Shown here piece after piece: positions 29,682 through 34,082 of a stretch of 34,082 bases of DNA. Both the position numbers and the translations under genes were made by a program. Source of the stretch: a virus. Location: the IMG/VR virus record IMGVR_UViG_3300004151_000024, positions 1 through 34,082 of that record, one strand, 5' to 3'. Each line of letters opens with the position of its first letter. Within the stretch, counting starts at the first letter, position 1. The notes beneath the pieces were generated by a model. The model did no database searches, had not been told where the DNA came from, and worked only from the letters and a program-made list of their open reading frames with translations.

Positions 29682-30074
29682 TTAGGCCATGGTCAGGACA
29701 AACGCGCCGGCAGCAAAGGACAGCGTGTCCCCGTCATTCACGACACGTTGCGATGTCATAGGACCATGCCAAAGCATCGTGCCGCCACTGGCTGCGGTCC
29801 ATATGGCGACGTGCGTGACAGTCCCCCAATTGCCGCCCGCTGCCGTAAAGGACACAGCGCCAGTGTTCGCCGTTGTGCCGCCGGGACTGGCGGCAGCCGA
29901 AAAGACAACCGATTGCCGGGCATACCCGGCCCCACTGACTTCGGTTCCGCCGCCGGCATCCGTCGTAGCACTGGTATAGAGCGCCAAAAACCACGCCGTG
30001 GGCCGCGCGGCCGTGCCCGTGGTCATCAAAAAGTCAAGCACCAGCTTTTCCGCCGCATCAGAGAGCGCAGACAT
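29682..30074 (-). CDS. Small tail fibre / tail-associated protein
   Basis: A 130-residue beta-rich protein: 'MSALSDAAEKLVLDFLMTTG' at the start, then 'PTAWFLALYTSATTDAGGGT', 'SFTAAGGNWGTVTHVAIW', 'DTLSFAAG'. This is a common small phage tail protein, which I recall from the fibre regions of phages from Proteobacteria. It forms an independent domain that probably decorates the tail tip or fibre. It lies 24 bp downstream of the previous gene's stop. Confidence 0.65.
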   Translation of the reverse strand: MSALSDAAEKLVLDFLMTTGTAARPTAWFLALYTSATTDAGGGTEVSGAGYARQSVVFSAAASPGGTTANTGAVSFTAAGGNWGTVTHVAIWTAASGGTMLWHGPMTSQRVVNDGDTLSFAAGAFVLTMA

Positions 30075-30093
30075 TCAAAACCCCATTGCAGTT

Positions 30094-30125
30094 AAAAATC
30101 AGGCGATTTGAAGCCACAAATCGCC
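30094..30125 (-). terminator. Terminator-like hairpin at the end of the 30099-30398 gene
   Basis: On the minus strand a perfect 9-bp stem, GGCGATTTG/CAAATCGCC (30125-30117 and 30110-30102), is followed by TGATTTTTAA. The stem covers the last codons of the gene. It would reduce transcription into the fibre genes. Confidence 0.68.
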
Positions 30126-30398
30126 GTCAGCCCCGCCAGACGGTGCCGAAGTCGAAACGGTAACGCGGGGCATCGCCGCCGCCTTTTCCGTCGCCCCCCC
30201 CGCCGCCGCCGCCGCCAACCTTGCTACCGCGCCGGCATACGCCGCCACCGTCCCCACATCCGCCAGTGCCGCCGGGAAATTGGCAAAATGCCCATCAGCC
30301 GAAAAGCCGCCGGGATTGGCTTCCGAAACCGAGCCCGAGTTGTAATAGCCCCCCGCCAGCCGGGCAGCCGCTGGCGGGGCATCAGGAATGCTTGTCAT
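30099..30398 (-). CDS. Small hypothetical tail-region protein
   Basis: A 99-residue protein whose start overlaps the previous stop (ATGA). N-terminal Pro/Ala-rich segment, then 'GGYYNSGSVSEANPGGFSAD' and a helical Ala-rich stretch, ending with 'GGADGDLWLQIA', like the 'GDLWI' endings of fibre proteins. No function is assigned; a fibre or adaptor subunit is likely from context. Confidence 0.58.
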   Translation of the reverse strand: MTSIPDAPPAAARLAGGYYNSGSVSEANPGGFSADGHFANFPAALADVGTVAAYAGAVARLAAAAAGGATEKAAAMPRVTVSTSAPSGGADGDLWLQIA

Positions 30399-31282
30399 GC
30401 GATGATTTCCGTTATGGTGATTTCGGTTGATCGCCAGCCATCCGGCCCGATCAGCCGGCCGGCTGGCGGAGCCGTCATCCGACCGAGAAAGGCTTCCCGG
30501 AACTGGTGACGCGGATCGTTAAGCGTGGGCAGCCATAAAACGGGGTGCTGCGGACCATTCAGGACAGCGATATCGTAAAGCTGTGCCCAGCCGTCTTTCG
30601 CGGTCGCGTTAAACGGGATGGTGTGGGTGCGCGCCGATTTGCGCGCGTCGAAAATCTGGTGTCCGCTTGGCGCTTCATCAACCACCGTGCGATAGACCAG
30701 ACCCTGCGACGCCCCCCGGCTAAACTGGTAAGGGGGCAACAGCAGATCACCCACAAACAGATAACCCAGGTCGAAAAACCCCCGGCTATTGGCCACGTCG
30801 TCTATCTCACATTTCAGATATCGACATGACCAGGGGGCAGACAGGGGTATGATGATATCGCGGCCATAAGCCTCCAATTCTTGGGGGGACGGCTCCCCAC
30901 CCCAAAAATTACCCCCCTCCCATTTCAGCCCCGCCGATGCATGGGCACGCGAAAGGCTGGATACCCAGCCGGTGGACGTCACCCCCTCCGAATACCCAGG
31001 ATCAGCCGCCCCGGTGATGCGCACGCGGGCAGACACCCCACCCATAAGGCTGTGCCGCATCAGGGCGATGATTGACACCGGCCGCCGCGCGCCCAAATCC
31101 AAATCAAACCGCGACGCCTCCAAATCCCCCGGCCGGGTGCAGCGGGCGGGATGCGACACCAAGCGGATATCCGCCAGCGCCGCCGGCCCCGGCTCCCACG
31201 CCCCCGGCACCGGAGCCGAATAGACAGCAGAGGCAGCCCAATTCGTGGCGGCAATCCGGCCGCGCTCAACCCCTGTAGTCAT
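30395..31282 (-). CDS. Tail tip / fibre protein with carbohydrate-binding-like fold
   Basis: A 295-residue protein, beta-rich. The N-terminal 140 residues (NWAASAVYSAPVPGAW, LGARRPVSIIALMRHSLMGG, VRITGAADPGYSEG) have the spacing of a jelly-roll or discoidin-like domain. The C-terminal half has a second beta domain (FSRGASQGLVYRTVVDEAPS). Found between the tail hub protein and fibres, it is probably a receptor-binding or baseplate component. The family is not certain. Confidence 0.55.
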   Translation of the reverse strand: MTTGVERGRIAATNWAASAVYSAPVPGAWEPGPAALADIRLVSHPARCTRPGDLEASRFDLDLGARRPVSIIALMRHSLMGGVSARVRITGAADPGYSEGVTSTGWVSSLSRAHASAGLKWEGGNFWGGEPSPQELEAYGRDIIIPLSAPWSCRYLKCEIDDVANSRGFFDLGYLFVGDLLLPPYQFSRGASQGLVYRTVVDEAPSGHQIFDARKSARTHTIPFNATAKDGWAQLYDIAVLNGPQHPVLWLPTLNDPRHQFREAFLGRMTAPPAGRLIGPDGWRSTEITITEIIA

Positions 31283-31285
31283 GAA

Positions 31286-32827
31286 TCACCCCCAAAGGGT
31301 CAAAGTCATCGTATGCAAGGACGGGGCAGTCAGACGACGCCGCACCACGCGGTAAAGGCCCGCCAGTGAGCGGGCGGGATAATCCACCCGCACCACATCC
31401 CCCAACCCCAAGGACCAAAACGGCGGGGCCATGGGCACCACCGCTTGAAAGGACAGGCGGGGCACGCCAAAGCAGGCACCCCAGCGCGCCGCCAGCGCTT
31501 CCGCATCCGCGCGATACCGCAAGGCCGTGTCGATTTCGACCGCCGGGGCATAGTCACCCCACCGCGCCGCGTTGTCGGCACTTTCCCAGGCAGCTACCCG
31601 CCATTCATTGGTCAGGAAAGCCACCCTTTCAGCATCCGCCCCCTCTTTCAGGGAACCCGGCACATCGTCCGCCCCCATGGGGGCATAGTTGCGTCCCCAT
31701 CGGACACGCACCGACGACAGCGGCGCAGGATAGCCAAAGCTATCAGGCACCAGAGACAGGATATCATCCGGCCCCAAGGCCGCCGCCGGCTCCCCGGACG
31801 GGGCATCCAACAACCCGAATTGCCACCGGCCCGCACCATCGGGCACGCACCAGCCCAGACAGGACCGGCACAGCATATCGACCGCATCCGCCGCCGCATC
31901 CTCTGCCTGCCCCAACCAAAGCCCCGCCCGCGCCCCCGGCTGGTCAAAGCCACCTCCGAACAGGGCCGCCGGGTGTCGCCTGGATATGATCCGCCGCAAC
32001 AGGGCGGGGATGGTGTCAACATACCCGCCCGTGGCATCACCCCGGACATCCGCCGTCAGCGCGCCGCCAAGGCTGCCACCGGCCCGGATCAATCCACGAT
32101 CCCGGCCGGTGGCATATTGCGCCGCCGCCAGCCCCACCCCATCCAGGGCAGCGCCGGCATAATCCCCCCGCGCCGCCAGCCCCGCAGGCCCACCCCGCAC
32201 ATACAGCGCCGTCACCGCGTCAATCGGCCCATCATGCGCCTGATAGGCACCACCCCGGCCATTGACGACGACAAGCGGCACATTGCCCCCGGTCAAATCG
32301 CCAAAGGCCAGCGGTCGCCGCGCGCCCGCCGCCGCCGCCTCCCCGTCATAGCCAGCCGCCCCGGCATTGGTGCCACCCAACAGCCCCGCCGGCAGCGCCT
32401 TATCCAGCACCGCCCGCGCGTCGGCCGCCGGGAACAGGATGCGGGGGGCACCGTCCGTACCAAACTGGAACTCAGGCACCCCACCACCACCGGACAGCAG
32501 AGGCACCAAGTCAGCCCACCGCTGTTCTGTCCCCGCCCCGCACCGGATATCGATACGGCGCACGGCATAGCCACGCAGGAAGCTATAAGCCCCGTCCGCA
32601 TCGGATATCACGACAGCACCGCCGCCAACCTCCCCCACCCCCCGCGTCATATCGCTGTAAAGACCCGCCTCAACATTGGCCGGCTCAATCAAGCGTGGAT
32701 CATAGGACACCCCCGCCCGATCAGGATCGGACGGGGGCCACGGCAGCACAGCCGGATAAGAAAACCGCAACACGCTTTCCACCCCGGCAGGGGATACCAC
32801 CGTGATTTCAACGTAGTACGCCGTCAT
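31286..32827 (-). CDS. Tail hub / tip attachment protein
   Basis: A 513-residue protein directly downstream of the tape measure, starting at ATG 32827, 1 bp after the tape measure stop. It opens with 'TAYYVEITVVSPAGVESVLR' and contains 'RRIDIRCGAGTEQRWADLVP', 'RRPLAFGDLTGGNVPLVV' and 'FWSLGLGDVVRVDYP', a succession of beta domains typical of tail hub and tip proteins of siphophages and gene transfer agents. It would link the tape measure end to the fibres. Catalytic residues were not seen. Confidence 0.65.
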   Translation of the reverse strand: MTAYYVEITVVSPAGVESVLRFSYPAVLPWPPSDPDRAGVSYDPRLIEPANVEAGLYSDMTRGVGEVGGGAVVISDADGAYSFLRGYAVRRIDIRCGAGTEQRWADLVPLLSGGGGVPEFQFGTDGAPRILFPAADARAVLDKALPAGLLGGTNAGAAGYDGEAAAAGARRPLAFGDLTGGNVPLVVVNGRGGAYQAHDGPIDAVTALYVRGGPAGLAARGDYAGAALDGVGLAAAQYATGRDRGLIRAGGSLGGALTADVRGDATGGYVDTIPALLRRIISRRHPAALFGGGFDQPGARAGLWLGQAEDAAADAVDMLCRSCLGWCVPDGAGRWQFGLLDAPSGEPAAALGPDDILSLVPDSFGYPAPLSSVRVRWGRNYAPMGADDVPGSLKEGADAERVAFLTNEWRVAAWESADNAARWGDYAPAVEIDTALRYRADAEALAARWGACFGVPRLSFQAVVPMAPPFWSLGLGDVVRVDYPARSLAGLYRVVRRRLTAPSLHTMTLTLWG

Positions 32828-32828
32828 A

Positions 32829-34082
32829 TTACCCCCGCTTGCGTGCCAACATTTCCAGGTCGCGGCGCAACCCCCTGATATCGGCAGCCATCGCCACCAG
32901 CGCCGCCGCCGTGGCAGCAGCCCCGCCACCCGCCGCCGCCTCCACCCGGCCAGACATTGAGTTAATGGCCGCCAGAAGGTCAGCATCCCCCCGGCCAAGG
33001 CCCATCATGGCCGCCGTTACATCGGGGTTAGCGACATAGGCGGGCCCGACCGAAAAGACCGTTTCCGGCCGCCCCGTCTCCCCCGCCATGAAGGCTTGAC
33101 CCGGCGGCACCCACCCACCGCGCGCCATGCGCCGGGCAGTCACAGGCGTGAAGTAGCGGCGGAGATTTTCCGCCGCCACTTCATCAACCGTGATGGTAGA
33201 GCCGTCCTGCAGTTGATAGCGACCGGGGGAACCCCACTCACCCGCCGCCGGGACCGAAGCGGCAACGGCGGGAACCTCAATATCCAGCCCCACAGCCGCC
33301 GCCAAAGCGTCCTGATAGGCCGCCATAGCATCGGCTACGGACAGCACTGCGGTTTTGACTTCCCCCAGCGCCGTCAACTGACTTTCGAGAACCGAAAGCT
33401 GTTGCTCCCCGATATCCACCTGATCCGCCGCGACCTTTTCCGCCGCCGCCGCATCCGCCATCACGGCATCAAAAATGGATGCGTATTCATCTTCCCGCGT
33501 GCCGAAGGCACGCAGGGCAGACAGATACGCCCGCGCCGCATCAGGCAATGCCGCCGCCGCGTCAGGGTCCGTTTGTGCCTTATCCCGCAACGCCTCATAG
33601 GCTTTGCGGGCTTCGTCCAACTGCCCCCCTTGCGACAAGGGCGAAAGGGTAGCGTCCTGCAACAGCGACGCCCGGAAATCCGCCAGTGACTTGCCTGCCG
33701 ATTTCCAGGCAGAGACGACAGAAGACAGCGCGTCGCGCTCTGCCTCCACCGCCTCCACCGCCCGCGACCGCGCCGCCGTCAACGCATCTTCCGCCGCCGC
33801 CCTTTCATCCGCCGCCGCTTTGGCCGCCTCACTTGCCGCCAGCACATCCGCCGCCGTCGCCGCCAGCGCCGGGGACAAACCCCCGATCAAAGCCAGCGCA
33901 TCCGCTGCCTGATCAGGATCAAGCCCATCAAACAGGGTCCGCAGACTACCGGACAGAATATCCATCGCCTGCCCGGCCGGCTGCCCAGCCTCAACCAAGG
34001 CCGCAACATCCGCCTCATAATTGGACACCAAAGACCGGATGTTGTTGCGGTATCCCTTGCCGCCGGCTTCATCCGCCCGGCC
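32829..34082 (-). CDS. Tail tape measure protein, C-terminal part (enters at right end)
   Basis: 417 codons, open to the right end of the window, so no start is needed here; a TTG at 34031 is only the first internal start-like codon. The opening residues (DEAGGKGYRNN..., FDGLDPDQAADALALIGG) match the last part of the frame at 1-330 (EASGKGYLNE..., FDGLGPDQVSEVVAAFGD). A coiled-coil Ala/Glu-rich region follows. The C-terminus (RRMARGGWVPPGQAFMAGET, then ETVFSVGPAYVANPDVTA) is the usual phage tape measure ending. The frame is off by one base relative to a direct join with base 1. Confidence 0.85.
   Translation of the reverse strand, partial: GRADEAGGKGYRNNIRSLVSNYEADVAALVEAGQPAGQAMDILSGSLRTLFDGLDPDQAADALALIGGLSPALAATAADVLAASEAAKAAADERAAAEDALTAARSRAVEAVEAERDALSSVVSAWKSAGKSLADFRASLLQDATLSPLSQGGQLDEARKAYEALRDKAQTDPDAAAALPDAARAYLSALRAFGTREDEYASIFDAVMADAAAAEKVAADQVDIGEQQLSVLESQLTALGEVKTAVLSVADAMAAYQDALAAAVGLDIEVPAVAASVPAAGEWGSPGRYQLQDGSTITVDEVAAENLRRYFTPVTARRMARGGWVPPGQAFMAGETGRPETVFSVGPAYVANPDVTAAMMGLGRGDADLLAAINSMSGRVEAAAGGGAAATAAALVAMAADIRGLRRDLEMLARKRG

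Noticed and set aside
1-34082. CRISPR array or tRNA genes
   Set aside because: The only regular repeats are the 8-bp CATG units and protein-coding repeats, with no spacers of CRISPR size; no tRNA-like cloverleaf was recognised.

Overview
The window looks like an almost complete temperate tailed phage that lives as a plasmid (a phage-plasmid) in a high-GC Gram-negative host. Gene families and codon use suggest an alphaproteobacterium; that host assignment is inference. The circular reading rests on gene order. The tape-measure gene runs off the left end (minus strand, 3488 to 1) and its C-terminal part enters at the right end (34082 to 32829). Read around a circle, the minus-strand late genes follow the usual order: small and large terminase, head-tail joining, portal, protease/capsid, head-tail, tail tube, tail chaperones, tape measure, tail tip, fibres, lysis. 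The join is not in frame as given, so a short piece seems to be missing.

Layout. 1-14.4 kb (minus): tape measure N-terminal part, tail chaperones, tail tube, connector genes, protease-capsid fusion, portal, gpW-like protein and lambda-type terminase. 14.4-15.9 kb (minus): a possible cos region and four small genes, one with a ribosome-modulation-factor (RMF)-like segment, in a cassette bounded by two copies of a 90-bp element. 15.9-17.7 kb (minus): tandem terminators preceded by a gene in the position of an antiterminator, a cysteine-containing protein and a degenerate Toprim-like protein. 17.7-17.9 kb: divergent operator region. 17.9-24.1 kb (mostly plus): S24-type repressor, ParA of the small type Ib class, a ribbon-helix-helix (RHH) ParG-like partner, a replication protein (minus), a candidate antisense RNA over the rep leader, an orphan C5 DNA methyltransferase, small phage genes including one broken by an amber codon, a second RMF-like protein and a small basic protein. 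24.1-25.3 kb (minus): four small genes behind a terminator. 25.3-34.1 kb (minus): endolysin and lysis genes, glycine-rich adhesin with a possible chaperone, a 20-residue-repeat tail protein, tail-tip proteins and the tape-measure C-terminus.

The most interesting signal is a family of 8-bp phased repeats (CATGNNNN) in the maintenance module. They lie upstream of parA (18678-18733), between rep and the methyltransferase (20748-20835 and 20910-20933), at the methyltransferase end (22021-22084) and at 23788-23827. In front of parA they overlap a good sigma-70 promoter, and a rep promoter can be read inside the second array. Beside a ParA/RHH pair, the simplest model is that the RHH protein binds these arrays both as centromere and as operators, joining partition, copy control and early-gene expression in one regulon. 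No integrase, excisionase, tRNA or CRISPR array was seen, which fits extrachromosomal prophage maintenance.
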